Below are positions 1-12,117 of a stretch of 64,000 nucleotides of DNA, piece by piece (position 1 is the stretch's first letter; each line of letters begins with the position of its first letter). Origin of the DNA: Mya arenaria (Eukaryota > Mollusca > Bivalvia > Myida > Myidae); assembly GCF_026914265.1 (NCBI RefSeq), contig NC_069125.1, forward strand, positions 75,021,546-75,085,545. The letters are read 5' to 3'. Both the position numbers and the translations under genes were made by a program. The notes beneath the pieces are model-generated. The model did not search any database. It was not told the DNA's origin and saw only the letters and a list, made by a program, of their open reading frames with translations.

Positions 1-1098
1 TGTGCACCCGATAATGGAGATTTGCATCATTTGTTGGAGGTGTACACTGGTGCTGGAGGTATGCACCCGGTAATAGGGATTTGCACGATTTGGTTGAGGT
101 GTGCACTGGTGCTGGAGGTGTGCACCCGGTTATAGAGATTTGTACCATTTGCTTGAGGTGTGCACTGGTACTGGAGGTGTGCACCCGTTGATGGAGATTT
201 GCACCATTTGCTTGAGGTGTGCACTGGTGCTGGAGGTGTGCACCCGGTGATGGAGATTTGCACCATTTGCTTGGGGTGGCTCTGATGCCGGATGTGTGCA
301 CCCGGTGTTGGAGATTTGCACGATTGACTTGAGGTGTGCATCCGATGTTGGAGATTTGTACCATTTGATTGAGGTGTGCACTGGTGCCTGAGGTATGCAA
401 CCGGTGTTGAAAATTTGATTTGTTTGTTTGAGGTGTGCATTGGTGCTTGAGGTGTATTCTCGGTGATGGAGGTTTCGGTCATTTGCCTGAGGTGTGCACC
501 CTTGAAATTTGCGTCATTTGCTTGACGTATCCGATTGTACTGCACGTGTGCAACTTGTGTTGGAGATTTGCACCATTTGTTTCAGGTGTGCACTGGTGTT
601 GGAGATTTGCACTATTTGCTTGAGGTGTGCACTGGTGTTGGAGATTTGCACCATTTGCTTGAGGTGTGCACTGGTGCTGGAGATTTGCACCATTTGCTTG
701 AGGTGTGCACTGGTGCTGGCGATTTGCACCATTTGCTTGAGGTGTGCACCCGGTAATGGAGATTTGCACCATTTACTTGAGGTGTGCACTGGTGCTGGAG
801 ATTTGCACCATTTGCTTGAGCTGTGCACCCGGTAATGGAGATTTGCACCATTTGCTTGAGCTGTGCACTGGTGCTGGAGATTTGCACCATTTGCTTGAGG
901 TGTGCACTGGTGCTGGCGATTTGCACCATTTGCTTGAGGGGTGCACTGGTGCTGGAGATTTGCACCATTTGCTTGAGGTGTGCACTGGTGATGGAGATTT
1001 GCACCATTTGCTTGAGGTGTGCACCCGATGCTGGAGATTTGCACCATGTGCTTGAGAAGTGTACTGGTACTTGAGGTGTGCACCCGGTGGTGGATGTG
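1..1098. repeat. 39-bp minisatellite with a 59-bp variant unit
   Basis: Tandem array entering from the left edge. The core unit (starts GATTTGCACCATTTGCTTGA) is 39 bp and dominates about 540-1050. In roughly 1-480 a 20-bp insert of the form GGTGTGCACCCGGTNATGGA alternates with it and gives a period near 59 bp. Both strands are open in several frames because 39 is divisible by 3, so the long cysteine-rich translations are by-products. No start context, splice sites or other exons support a protein. Confidence 0.93.
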
Positions 1099-1329
1099 AT
1101 ACTTCTATCTTGAGGTCTACAAGGATCGTAGCCAGACCAAATAAGATGTACAAGCCTGTCCTGCTAGAGTGTCGTAAGACATATATCTTCATGTTTTTTT
1201 TATTAAAAAATATCCCGAAGAAACGTTTGTTTGGGTATATTTAGGACTCAATGGCACATTTTCTGAAAATTATGTGCATGATCGGGTCTACAGTGCATAC
1301 ATGGAGCTTCGCCAGTGATAGATTTGGTA
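1099..1329. other. Unique AT-rich spacer
   Basis: Non-repetitive sequence between the minisatellite and the first MITE copy. I see no exon-like segment in it. Confidence 0.6.
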
Positions 1330-1750
1330 TACCAAGTCCATTGTAACCACGACCCCCCCCCCCCCCCCCCCCCCCCCGCCGCAGGTTCGGGGAATAGCGG
1401 GGTCTTTCTGTCTAGCCAATCACAGGTAAAATGGGGACAAACTGCTGGTATAATCCCCGCACCCCCCCCCCCCGGGTACATCCTAGGTAAGGTTTCTAAC
1501 AATGTTCATGTATTTAAAGCATACGTTTTGATCTCGTTAAACTCCGGGAAAACCTTGGCTAAAACGGGGACAAATCTCGTTAATAGAACGGATAATTTCC
1601 GGCACAAAGGCACGGCCCATTTTCCGCTATTTTCAGCGCGAAAAGAAAACCACCACATTTACTCGGCACTACGGGGCCACCTGGAAGGTAAAAACACGGT
1701 CCATTTTCGCCGCTATCCCCGGTAAACCCCCGACTGACTGGTGCATTACC
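1330..1750. mobile_element. GC-rich MITE-like element, copy 1 (diverged)
   Basis: This segment shares order and sequence with the better-preserved copy at 2722-3045. Both have a left end containing CCATTGTAACCAC or CAATTGTAACCAC, then a C-rich tract, a GGGGAATAGCGGGG-type block, CCCGCTAT blocks, and a right end reading GACTGGTGCATTA. This copy carries a 25-nt C run (1353-1377) and a 12-nt C run (1462-1473). No transposase is encoded, so it is a non-autonomous element. The left terminus is degraded, so its boundary is approximate. Confidence 0.65.
1353..1377 (+). repeat. Homopolymer run of 25 C
   Basis: Uninterrupted C25 inside MITE copy 1. It lies where copy 2 has only short C runs, so it expanded after insertion or its length is uncertain in the assembly. 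Confidence 0.95.
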
Positions 1751-2400
1751 AAAAGTATTTTTCATATAAAAAATGGGGAAAACGGGTTTACTTATAGATA
1801 CGTAATAACTAAATGCCAATTAACCGTGTGCGGTCCAGGAGGCACTTACTAAATTAAATGACCCAATAACACCAAAGCTAATGAAGACCTTGCTGCGTCC
1901 ACGAAAAATGCCGTAACGCAGTGCAAACTGAGGACGCAATGGGGATTTTTCATTGACACAGCATTGTCTCCAAGGCACCCGGTTACCGCGTTCCTGCTGC
2001 ATGGACTTTGAACATGTTCAAAACCCACGTAGCGCGGACGTGGCCCTAACCGGGCGCAGTAAGGATGTACTAGTAACCATACTAGTTATATCAGGCTTTG
2101 TGGAATTGTGACGTGTTAAGCGCTAGTGGTCATGAATGTGTATCGAAGTTCTGGTTTATGATATTCGATAACTGCAGCTATTATAGATTTAATAACTGGC
2201 TGTATACAGGGTTCCGTTACAACATAGAATAAGGAAAGTTGGAAGAAATGTGTTATTTTTAAGTTTTCAATGTTCCTACAATCAATTATCTTAAAATGTA
2301 TCCATATGCCCATTTTCACGGCCATTGAACAGTAAACATGAATCCCTATTCTCCTGGGCGCGTCTGTTTAAGTGAAACTTCTACTATAGGGACCTAGGCT
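1751..2400. other. Spacer without recognised gene
   Basis: A moderately GC-rich block at about 1820-2080 looks like degraded repeat sequence. The rest is AT-rich. No exon with credible splice sites was seen. Confidence 0.45.
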
Positions 2401-2422
2401 AACTTGTTTTTTCTTTTGTCAG

Positions 2423-2589
2423 AAATAAAAGGTAGCAGATACTTGATTTTTGTGAGGGCCAATGACAATCGAGGATATTTCAAGATACTTAGTTGTGTTA
2501 CGACAGTGCATAACAGCAACGTTTTCGTAGGCATGCTCGACCAAAAGGCTGCCGTTGACTTTGCATGGCACGAATGCATCTTTCTCAAG
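2423..2589 (+). CDS. Possible orphan internal exon (unassigned)
   Basis: A pyrimidine-rich tract ending in CAG (2420-2422) precedes a stop-free 55-codon segment. It ends at CTCAAG followed by a GTGGGG donor. The reading includes GSRYLIFVRANDNRGYF and FAWHECIFLK, with a coding-like amino-acid composition. The GSRYLIFV stretch loosely recalls netrin-like or agrin-NtA beta strands, which is too weak to name a family. No partner exon is visible on either side, so it could be an exon of a gene lying to the left, a pseudo-exon or chance. Confidence 0.22.
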
Positions 2590-2721
2590 GTGGGGCGATT
2601 TGCCACCACCACCACCGATATGAAGTTGATTGCCCTGAACCCACCGACGCTGATGTTGATACTGTTGTTGTTGTTGCCACTTCTACAGCTTCAGCTATTC
2701 CTCCAACTACTAACTATCCAA

Positions 2722-3045
2722 TAATGCACCAGTCAATTGTAACCACCACCCCCCACCCCCAGGTCCGGGGAATAGCGGGGACTTTGACTTCCGGTCCAGC
2801 CAACCCCGGATAAAATCTCCGCCCTGCGGGGACGAACTGTTGGACAAATCCCCGCCAAATGCCCCCGCACCCCAGGGAGCCTGGGTAAGGCGAATTCCCC
2901 GCTATATTTTGCACGAAGACAAAACCACCGCATTCACCCGGCACTGCGGGGTCACCTGAAAGGTAAAAAAATGGCCCATTTCCCCGGCTATCCCAGGTAT
3001 ACCCCCGGACCTGGAGGGGGGGCGTGGTTACAATTGACTGGTGCA
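2722..3045. mobile_element. GC-rich MITE, copy 2 with terminal inverted repeats and TAA target duplication
   Basis: The element starts TGCACCAGTCAATTGTAACC and ends with the reverse complement. It is flanked on both sides by TAA. The 3-bp TWA-type duplication and TIR-only structure fit a PIF/Harbinger-derived MITE, but no transposase is present to prove the superfamily. The interior is rich in CCCCGC/GCGGGG blocks, unusual against AT-rich surroundings. The open frames running through it are by-products of base composition. Confidence 0.75.
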
Positions 3046-3855
3046 TAACTACTTCTACTGATGCTAATCAACTATATGTAGTTGAAAAGGGACTTTTAAT
3101 TGATAAAGGCACGAAGTAAAAACAATCCTAACGCAGGCCAAATCCTGATAGCCTCTTATACAACAATACCGTAATCAAGTTATTAAATTAATCGACACAA
3201 TCTAAGCTAAATGCGCTATATTCATACACTTAGATGTTGCGGAGTTTAAGACATACAGTTTCTTGCATCTGCACTTGATGTTTTCAATCTTTAAACATAA
3301 CTCAAGTGTTTGGTTTAGAGATTTAAACACTGTTGTCAAGGATATTTTTAAACAACATCAAAGATTTAATACTTAGCTTTATTATAGTTCAGAAAATCAT
3401 GTCATATCATATTTGTTTCATAATGAAACATTTGTTTTATGTTTGACAAGTGTCGAAATATACAAATTGAGATGAAGCGTAAAACCTTGAAATCATGCAC
3501 TATTCCAAAAACTGACCAAAATCATTACTCCCATGCAGTTCATGCTGGCCGTAATGGCGATTAAAATTCGATGATTTAGCTGTTAGCAGATAACTGATAA
3601 AAGTTGCCTGGAGAATCACAAAACCACTGACTGGAACATTCGCATATGCCAGGTATATGCAGGAATAGCCCCTGCATACAAGGGTTTCCTTCTTAATCGA
3701 AATTTGGATGGATTTCTTGGCATGGCTGAGTTGGAATTACGAACACTAATGTATTCATATCGTAAAGAACATGACCATACGGAAAATGGGCCGCCAAGGG
3801 GGCGTCCTTTCCACGTTTTATTATTTACTATACGTGAACCAACTACTAAAAGATT
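3046..3855. other. AT-rich spacer, nothing recognised
   Basis: Low-GC non-repetitive DNA with stops in all frames at short intervals. No exon, RNA gene or clear repeat was recognised. Confidence 0.5.
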
Positions 3856-3861
3856 TAAAAA

Positions 3862-4414
3862 ATAAAAGTTTGGTGAGGATTGGACAAACAGTTTTCAAGA
3901 ATTAGATCGGAAACAATCTTCGGGACGTATTTTTCAAGTCTTTTTTTGCAAATAAAGGGCCGTAACTCCTAAATGACAAAAGCGATTTCCATGGCTATCG
4001 AACTTGATCAAGATATTATGGTCACAATCATGTATGTAAAGTTTGGTGAGGATTGGACACATACTTTTCAAGAATTAGATTGGAAACATATATTTTTGAA
4101 GTATTTTTGGCAAAAAAGGGCCGTAACTCCTAAATGACTAAAGCGATTTCCATGACTATCGAACTTGATCAAGATATTATGGTCACAAACATGTGTTTAA
4201 AGTTTGGTGAGGATTGGACAAACAGTTTTCAAGAATTAGATCGGAAACAATCTTCGGGAATTTTTGGCAAAAAAGGGCCGTAACTCCTAAATGACTAAAG
4301 CGATTTCCATGACTATCGAACTTGATCAAGATATTATGGTCACAAACATGTGTTTAAAGTTTGGTGAGGATTGGACAAACGGTTTTCAAGAATTAGATCG
4401 GAAACAATCTTCGG
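3862..4414. repeat. Tandem repeat of about 160-170 bp (four units)
   Basis: Units begin with AGTTTGGTGAGGATTGGAC at about 3867, 4038, 4200 and 4357, giving spacings near 171, 162 and 157 bp. Each holds GGGCCGTAACTCCTAAATGA and ACTTGATCAAGATATTATGG. I recognise this as a dispersed family common in bivalve genomes (memory, not a search). Units 2-4 are closer to each other than to unit 1. Confidence 0.85.
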
Positions 4415-4442
4415 GACGTACGTACGTACGTACGTACGTACG
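4415..4442. repeat. (ACGT)n tetranucleotide microsatellite
   Basis: About seven ACGT/CGTA steps directly at the end of the 160-bp repeat. The motif is self-complementary, so the run can form a hairpin. Confidence 0.9.
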
Positions 4443-4499
4443 GACAAGGGCAACCCTATATGCCGCCACTTTGTGGGGGCATAAAAACATTTAACATGG

Positions 4500-6172
4500 C
4501 TGCACCGTACAATCAACAAAGGCCGGCAACCCATCATACGCAGACGACATAGCTCTGATAGCATTGTCCCCCTCAACCTACAGCGAGTGATGGATATCGT
4601 ATATACATACTATCAGTCAACGAGAATCGATAATTGTTTACAGCAAGACATCGCGATTATGTTGGAAACTATATTATTACGCAGACTAATTCGGCTACTC
4701 ACCTTTTTGTTAACCGAACTTCCAACATAATATGAAAACCTACCATAGAAACGAGATAGCAGAAAGCTGAAAAATGCAGTTTACGCAATGACCCCTCAAG
4801 GGATCCATCCCGTGCACTAGTGTCTGTTGCCCTGAATATCAAAACAATTATGCCAATTGTTCTATATTGTAGTGAATTTTGGAATTATATTACAGCTAGT
4901 GACATTCCTACAATCAATCGACTCCAACACTTTATTATTAAGAAACTCGAACGATTCCACTTTACAACTAGATCTGATATGTGCGAGTCCATACTGGGAC
5001 TTAACAAGTTATATTCGTCTGTAATACTCGGGAAATTGTCGTTTAACATTTACTTCTGTCTTGAGTGACTCTAAACGAACGTACTAGTAAAACATCTGTA
5101 AATTGGTATGTGCTTTTGGACTTCATAACTTTATGAACCATGCTTTAATAGTTAATACACCCTAAACAAATACCATCTAGACACCAATGGAAAACTACTG
5201 TGAACTGTCTCGTGCTTTCTAAAAATACTATGTAGTGCGCAGATAGAACGATGTCGGACGAAGATTCAGACTTTTCAAAGTGTTACATCCAAATGTTTCT
5301 GAGGTAACAGTGTTTTATGATTTGAACACGAACTATTTTGAACACAACCGAATTAATTGCTAAGCTCTGGTGCAGAATACCAACGAACTGTCTTCAACGA
5401 TGTTACAACTGTGGTAAAATCGTTAATAACGCAGAAATACACAGCATATACGAATGTAGTAGACAAGAGATCGTTGGTGTTTTATCGCTGACGTCACATG
5501 ACTTGACGTCAACCTTGCCCATGAACTAGCATCAATTGACGAAGAAACATTCGTCCTCGCACTTCTTGGCACATAACTCATAGATCCTGACTACCAGCTG
5601 ACTCGCAAATAGTTCCTGACTACCAACTGACTCGCAAACAGTTCCTGACTACCAACTGACTCGCAAACAGTTCCTGACTATCAGCAAACTCGCAAACAGT
5701 TCCTGACTACCAGCTGACTTGCAAACAGTTCCTGACTATCAGCTGACTCGCAAACAGTTCCTGACTACCAACTGACTCGCAAACAGTTCCTGACTACCAG
5801 CTGACTCGCAAACAGTTCCTGACTACCAACTGACTCGCAAACAGTTCCTGACTACCAACTGACTCGCAAACAGTTCCTGACTATCAGCAAACTCGCAAAC
5901 AGTTCCTGACTACAAGCTGACTCGCAAACAGTTCCTGAGACGATCATATATGTTTATATATAATTGTCTGAATGGCTTAGACATAATTCTATATTGTAAA
6001 TACATGTGAGCGGCATAATGCTTTTTGCATTGTAGAATCGTATTCATTGCCAAAGTGAAACGCTAATCTGCTCATTGTGTACAGTATTGTCATTTCTATT
6101 ATTAATCATTATTTGTATATAATATGAATATCACCATGTGTGATGGAAATAAAGATAAGTTAAGTTCAGTTG
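4500..6172 (+). pseudogene. Degenerate non-LTR retrotransposon (LINE) 3' half
   Basis: Reverse-transcriptase remnants lie in order. A Y-A-D-D catalytic box (4537-4548) sits in the context SYADDIALIALSPST. A downstream RT/thumb segment follows at 4808-5068 with PIVLYCSEFWN and INRLQHFIIKKLERFHF. A cysteine-rich tail follows at 5340-5480 with CLQRCYNCGK and HSIYECSRQ. Multiple stops and frameshifts show it is dead. The 3' UTR-like end at 5940-6172 finishes with GATGGAAATAAAGATAAGTT. The 5' half (endonuclease) is missing, so it is a typical 5'-truncated insertion. The last coding stretch is expanded into the 29-bp minisatellite. Confidence 0.85.
5585..5938. repeat. 29-bp minisatellite derived from LINE 3' coding end
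   Basis: About 12 units of 29 bp, e.g. CCTGACTACCAACTGACTCG followed by CAAACAGTT. In the LINE frame the first unit reads DPDYQLTRK, so the array arose by duplication of the element's own terminal codons. Since 29 is not divisible by 3, the frame rotates through the array. Units vary between CCAACTG, CCAGCTG and TCAGCAA. Confidence 0.92.
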
Positions 6173-6500
6173 CAACAATGCCGCGGAAGTATTTTTTTTC
6201 AACAAAAACAATACATTTAGCTTGTAAAAATGGATAAAAATAAGTATGTGTTTTTTTTGCCAATATTATAATAAATGTATGGGTATATTATTATATATCA
6301 TTTCGCTAAATGAATTTCTCAAACAGTAATTGGCATCTTTTATGCGGTTGATTATTTATACGAACATTTAAACGAAATAGTTTCCCATGTTTATATATTT
6401 GCAAATGGAGATCATTACAGCCTGAGGAAAGATTCTGAATTAACTCGGTACAAGCATTTGTCGTTAGTCATTATACCTGCTCAACGTTCACCTCCAACAC
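6173..6500. other. AT-rich spacer
   Basis: Unique DNA between the LINE 3' end and the 20-bp array. No gene was seen. Confidence 0.5.
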
Positions 6501-9035
6501 CGACGGTGTAGCCGTTTTATCCGATGCAGCCGTTTTATATACAGTGTAGCCGTTTAATATACGGTGTAGCAGTTTAATATACAGTGTAGCCGTTTAATAT
6601 AAGATGTAGCCGTTAAATATACGGTGTAGCCGTTTAATATAAGATGTAGCCGTTAAATATACGGTGTAGCCGTTTAATATACAGTGTAGCCGTTTAATAT
6701 AAGATGTAGCCGTTAAATATACGGTGTAGCCGTTTAATATAAGATGTAGCCGTTGAATTCACGACGTAACCGTTTAATATACGGTGTAGCAGTTTAATAT
6801 AAGATGTAGCCGTTAAATATACGGTGTAGCCGTTTAATATAAGATGTAGCCGTTGAATTCACGACGTAACCGTTTAATACACGGTGTAGCCGTTTAATAT
6901 AAGATGTAGCCGTTAAATATACGGTGTAGCCGTTTAATATACAGTGTAGCCGTTTAATATAAGATGTAGCCGTTAAATATACAGTGTAGCCGTTTAATAT
7001 AAGATGTAGCCGTTGAATTCACGACGTAACCGTTTAATATACGGTGTAGCCGTTTAATATAAGATGTAGCCGTTAAATATACGGTGTAGCCGTTTAATAT
7101 ACAGTGTAGCCGTTTAATATAAGATGTAGCCGTTAAATATACGGTGTAGCCGTTTAATATAAGATGTAGCCGTTGAATTCACGACGTAACCGTTTAATAT
7201 ACGGTGTAGCCGTTTAATTCACGATGTAGTCGTTTTATATAAGGTGTAGCCGTTGAACTGACGATGTAGGCATTTAATATACGGTATAGCTGTTTAATAT
7301 ACGGTGTAGCTGTGCTATATACGGTGTAGCCGTTTAATATACGGTGTAGCTGTTTAATATCCGGTGCACTCGTGTACTTAATGATGTAGCCGTTTTATAT
7401 AAGATGTAGCCGTTGAATTCATGATGTAGCCGTTTTATATAAGGTGCGGCTGTTTAATATACGGTGTAGCTGTGTTATATACGATGTAGCTGTTTAATAT
7501 ACGGTATAGCTGTTTAATATCCGGTGCAGCCGTTTAAAAAAAACTGTAGCCGTTTAATTCACGATGTAACCTTTTTATATATGGTATAGCTGTTTAATAT
7601 TAGTTGTAGCCGTTCAAATCACGAAGGAGCGGTTTTATATACGATGTAGCCGTTTATATACGGTGTAGCAGTTCTATATCCGATGTAGCAGTTTATATAC
7701 GGTGTAGCCGTTTTATATCCGATGTAGCAGTTTCATATACGATGTAGCAGTTTCATATACGATGTATCCGTTTATATAAGGTGTAGCAGTTTTATATACG
7801 ATGTAGCAGTTTCATATACGATGTAGCAGTTTATATACGGTGTAGCAGTTTCATATACGATGTAGCCGTTTATATACGGTGTAGCCGTTTTATATCCGAT
7901 GTAGCAGTTTCATATACGATGTAGCCGTTTATATAAGGTGTAGCAGTTTTATATACGATGTAGCAGTTTCATATACGATGTAGCCGTTTATATAAGGTGT
8001 AGTAGTTTTATGTACGATGTAGCAGTTTCATATACGATGTAGCCGTTTATATAAGGTGTAGCAGTTTTATATACGATGTAGCAGTTTCATATACGATGTA
8101 GCCGTTTATATAAGGTGTAGCAGTTTTATATACGATGTTGCAGTTTCATATACGATGTAGCCGTTTATATAAGGTGTAGCAGTTTTATATACGATGTAGC
8201 AGTTTCATATACGATGTAGCCGTTTATATAAGGTGTAGCAGTTTTATATACGATGTAGCAGTTTTATATACGATGTAGCAGTTTCATATACGATGAAGCC
8301 GTTTATATAAGGTGTAGCAGTTTTATATACGATGTAGCAGTTTCATATACGATGTAGCCGTTTATATAAGGTGTAGCAGTTTTATGTAGCAGTTTTATAT
8401 ACGATGTAGCAGTTTCATATACGATGTAGCCGTTTATATACGGTGTAGCAGTTTTATATACGGTGCAGCAGTTTTATATACGATGTAGCAGTTTCATATA
8501 CGATGTAGCCGTTTATATCCGGTGTAGCAGTTTTATATACGATGTAGCAGTTTCATATACGATGTAGCCGTTTATATCCGGTGTAGCAGTTTTATATACG
8601 ATGTAGCAGTTTCATATACGATGTAGCCGTTTATATACGGTGTAGCAGTTTTATATACGGTGTAGCCATTTAATATCCGATGTAGCAGTTTCATATACGG
8701 TGTAGCCGTTTATATGCGGTGTAGCAGTTTTATATACGATGCAGCAGTTTTATATACGATGTAGCAGTTTCATATACGGTGTAGCCGTTTATATGCGGTG
8801 TAGCAGTTTTATATACGGTGCAGCAGTTTTATATACGATGTAGCAGTTTCATATACGGTGTAGCCGTTTATATGCGGTGTAGCAGTTTTATATACGATGC
8901 AGCAGTTTTATATACGATGTAGCAGTTTCATATACGGTGTAGCCGTTTATATGCGGTGTAGCAGTTTTATATACGATGTAGCCGTTTATATACTGTGTAG
9001 CTGTTTAATATACGGCGTAGCAGTTTGAATGAAGA
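6501..9035. repeat. 2.5-kb array of 20-bp units with two domains and higher-order structure
   Basis: The basic unit is TGTAGCCGTTTAATATACGG and variants. The left domain (about 6501-7650) mixes TTAATATACGG, TTAATATAAGA and TTGAATTCACGA units in 40-bp and longer groupings. The right domain (about 7650-9035) is a 59-bp higher-order repeat of one 19-bp unit (GTAGCCGTTTATATAAGGT type) and two 20-bp units (GTAGCAGTTTTATATACGAT and GTAGCAGTTTCATATACGAT). About 125 monomers in total. No coding potential. Confidence 0.95.
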
Positions 9036-10480
9036 AGCTGTCAGTTTTGGTTAATTTTCATACTTTTTACCATATGTTGGTCGTTCTTCCTACTTCTATT
9101 GAACAAAAAACTCCCTGAGTGTAGCATGCTGAAATAGTGGCGAGATAATGATGAAAAGTCCGACAATTCAATCATTATAACATTCAGTGCAGTGTTCTAT
9201 TGTTGTGTTATTGATACAATACCAACTTCCATTCATCATTCTATATTAACCCTACTACCATCATGAAACGATTTTTAATAAATATAAAATTGGACAATGG
9301 GTAAAATATAAATACTTGCTTGAATATTTTCCTCCTTATTTACACTTTGCTGGTTTAATTGCACGTAAAACAATATCCATTATATGTAATGCATTGCTTA
9401 AACAAAGGAAACGATTCTGTAAAAGTAATCACAAGAAATTAACCCGGTAATAATTATCCTTCGTGAACATGAAAACGTTGATGGTAATGTGTTAACCATT
9501 CTCGAACCGCCCCACATCGCGCACCTGCCCGCGCATGGCTGGGACGCTCCACATTCCGGGAACGTCGCCCTCGAACGTATATACATATAGTATAGTAATC
9601 ATTTGGTTATAGCAATAGACAAACAGGATTCAGTTGTTTTCGACGAAGGAGTCGCCGGGTTTACAAATTTACGAACAATCAGTGCAACATTTCTAAAAAA
9701 AGAAATCAGAAAGTAAGTTACCATATATGCGAATGTGCAAAAAGAATTATATGGATTTTAGTATTTTTATTGGTCAAGTTTTCAAGAGATGATTACCGAC
9801 AGTTTTGCTGCATTTCATATAATATGAATGTGTTGATAACGTTCAGTTGTTCGCCTAGCTGTCCCGGCACAAAGAGTGCATGGTCGTTTTCTGTCGTCGT
9901 CCTCCAGCATGACTCTAGATGCCTGATTTTGCACCCAATCGTCAAAATGCGTGCCTAATTATAAAATTAATCGAACTCCAAACCAACGTCTAATGGCACA
10001 GGTATTACAAAGTGAACTTTTGTGTGAGTATATCATGTAATATCTCGTGTATGCAGTCTCCGTCAATACTACAACATATTTTTATTTGAAACGATATCAC
10101 CTAGAAGCCACAAGACGTTGCTGATTGTCTGAAACATTTTGTCAGAAAAACATATTCATGTTGTCGAAAGATTTTTTTCAGAAAAAATACAAACAAAAGT
10201 TCCTGATAAAATATACCTTCGTGAAATGTGCTTAACTCCTTTTTAGACCAACTCATGTTGCAAAATATGTATTGTTTACTCTCGTAGAAATATAAAAAAT
10301 AAATATATATAAACGATACGTTTTAATTATTGGCCTTCCGAAACAACTTGTATATTGTGGAAGGCACTTAATGGAAATAATAACTGTATATCAAATGTAA
10401 CGGAAAAAGTACCGTGGTTGCCGACGATTATATGAACTGACATAAAGCAATTCTGAATCTCTGTACATAAACATACTTAA
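9036..10480. other. Unique intergenic DNA
   Basis: AT-rich sequence with a small GC-richer patch at about 9500-9575 that has no supported exon. No repeats or RNA genes were recognised. Confidence 0.5.
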
Positions 10481-10489
10481 GGTAGGGTT

Positions 10490-12050
10490 TGAATTCAAAA
10501 TTAGTAGTCTTTCTAAATATAACACTCTTTTAGAGCCTGGCTTTCTGCTGTTTAAATTTTAAACATAAACTCGTATTCTTTGCTGACATTAACCTTTAAA
10601 TATCACCAACTCCTTGTGCAAACCACACGTGATATTACTCAATATTGTTTTAACATGTACTGCCCCGTATGTTTTATTTGGAAATGATGAATTGGGTTTG
10701 TATCATTTAAATAGGCAATCGTTTTGATAATCCCCAAACCTCTGAACCTTATAATAAAATAGTTCGAATAAGTTTGTCAAAAAGATGCAATTTATGTTCA
10801 GATGTTATATCAGCAAATGTATTCACGTATCTTCTTAATTTAAAAATTGCTGTATATGCTTGACCAGATAACGTTTTTGTAACATGCATAAGTGATCCAC
10901 CTTAGCTGAAGACCATACCTAAATATGTAAATGTATTGACAAACCCCAATGGTGACCCCTGAAAGATAAATTGAAGATTTAAAGGTAATATAACCACTTT
11001 CCTAAAATCCAGTATCTTAGCTTTGCATTTGTTCAGCTTAAGTTTCCACTTGTTGCAATACTCCCCTTATATATTAATATTCGCTTGCAATTCATCTGCT
11101 GAATTAGCAAAAATAACAATATCGTCTGAATATAATAGTAGAAAGAGTTTGAACAATCCTGTGTCGACCCCTTTGCCCCTACAATACTTCTTCTAGATCG
11201 TTAATATACAAAGAAAATAATAATGACGATAGACATTCGACTAGGCGGACACCAAGATAATTTTCAAGCACTGCACCTAGCTCATTTTGGTGTTTAACTC
11301 TTAAATACACATTATTATGCATATACTGTATTAATAAAAAATACATCTAAGTCCTTATATTTACAGTTTATACGACAGGTTGTCTCGTACTATATGGGCA
11401 AACGCTTTCGTCAAATCAATAAAAACACAGAATAACTGCTTCTTTTCATTAAGAGCATGGTTAATTAGATTTTGTTATACAAAAATATTATCAACGGTAC
11501 TTAATTTAGCCGTGAAACCAGCTTCTTTTGCCTCGATATATACATGGTAATATTCGGCCCAAATATGATGACCGTACTAGTGCAAATTCAATTAAGCAGT
11601 GGTCTGTCAAATCATCTGGTCCATGAACATTGAAATTTACAAATTAAGTGAGTAAAAACCTCATCTACAATGTACTTATCTATTACACTTGCTCCATTCG
11701 CACCCACAAATATAAAGCGCCAATAGTTTTCATCACCCCCTACTCGCCCGTTTGCTATTCTTAGTCCTGTTTCAATCAAAACTCAAAAACAATCGACCAT
11801 TTGTATTAACAACATTATCTTAAGTCTTTTGGGCAAACAAATATCAGTTCTATATACTTCAGATAACGGGTTTAATTTCTTAATGTGTAACTATCATCTA
11901 CTACAAAATGTTGCAATTTTCGTACCCTTGAATTTAAATATCCAAGATTCACAAACAAACAATTACTGTCATCATTTTGTTGCTAAATTCTGATAATATT
12001 TTTGTTCAATAATATCATCAACGTTATTTCTGAACGTTTCTGCTAGAATA
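10490..12050 (-). pseudogene. Degenerate LINE with endonuclease and RT remnants
   Basis: Read on the minus strand, endonuclease remnants appear first, including VNTNGRL, GLRIANGRVG (about 11737-11774) and FVGANGASVID. RT follows with KKQLFCVFIDLTKAFA, ENYLGVR and LYINDLEE. The catalytic box is YSDD (11121-11132) in the context LYSDDIVIFANSADELQANI. Later come KWKLKLN, FTYLGM, HLFDKLIRTI and GSEVWGLSK. Stops and frameshifts are frequent. The domain order EN-RT and the motifs fit a non-LTR element. It is a different family from the sense copies at 49 and 56 kb. Confidence 0.88.
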
Positions 12051-12117
12051 AAAAGTTCAATATAACATAAAAAATTTTTTTAGCCCATTAACAAAGTAAA
12101 TGGTTTTTTTTTTTTTC

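Noticed and set aside
27..1192. Cys-rich and Lys/Ser-rich long frames in the first kilobase
   Set aside because: By-products of the 39-bp tandem unit on both strands.
6501..9035. Array as a cluster of MYB-type binding sites (CCGTTA)
   Set aside because: The core occurs simply because it is in the repeat unit. Nothing else supports function.
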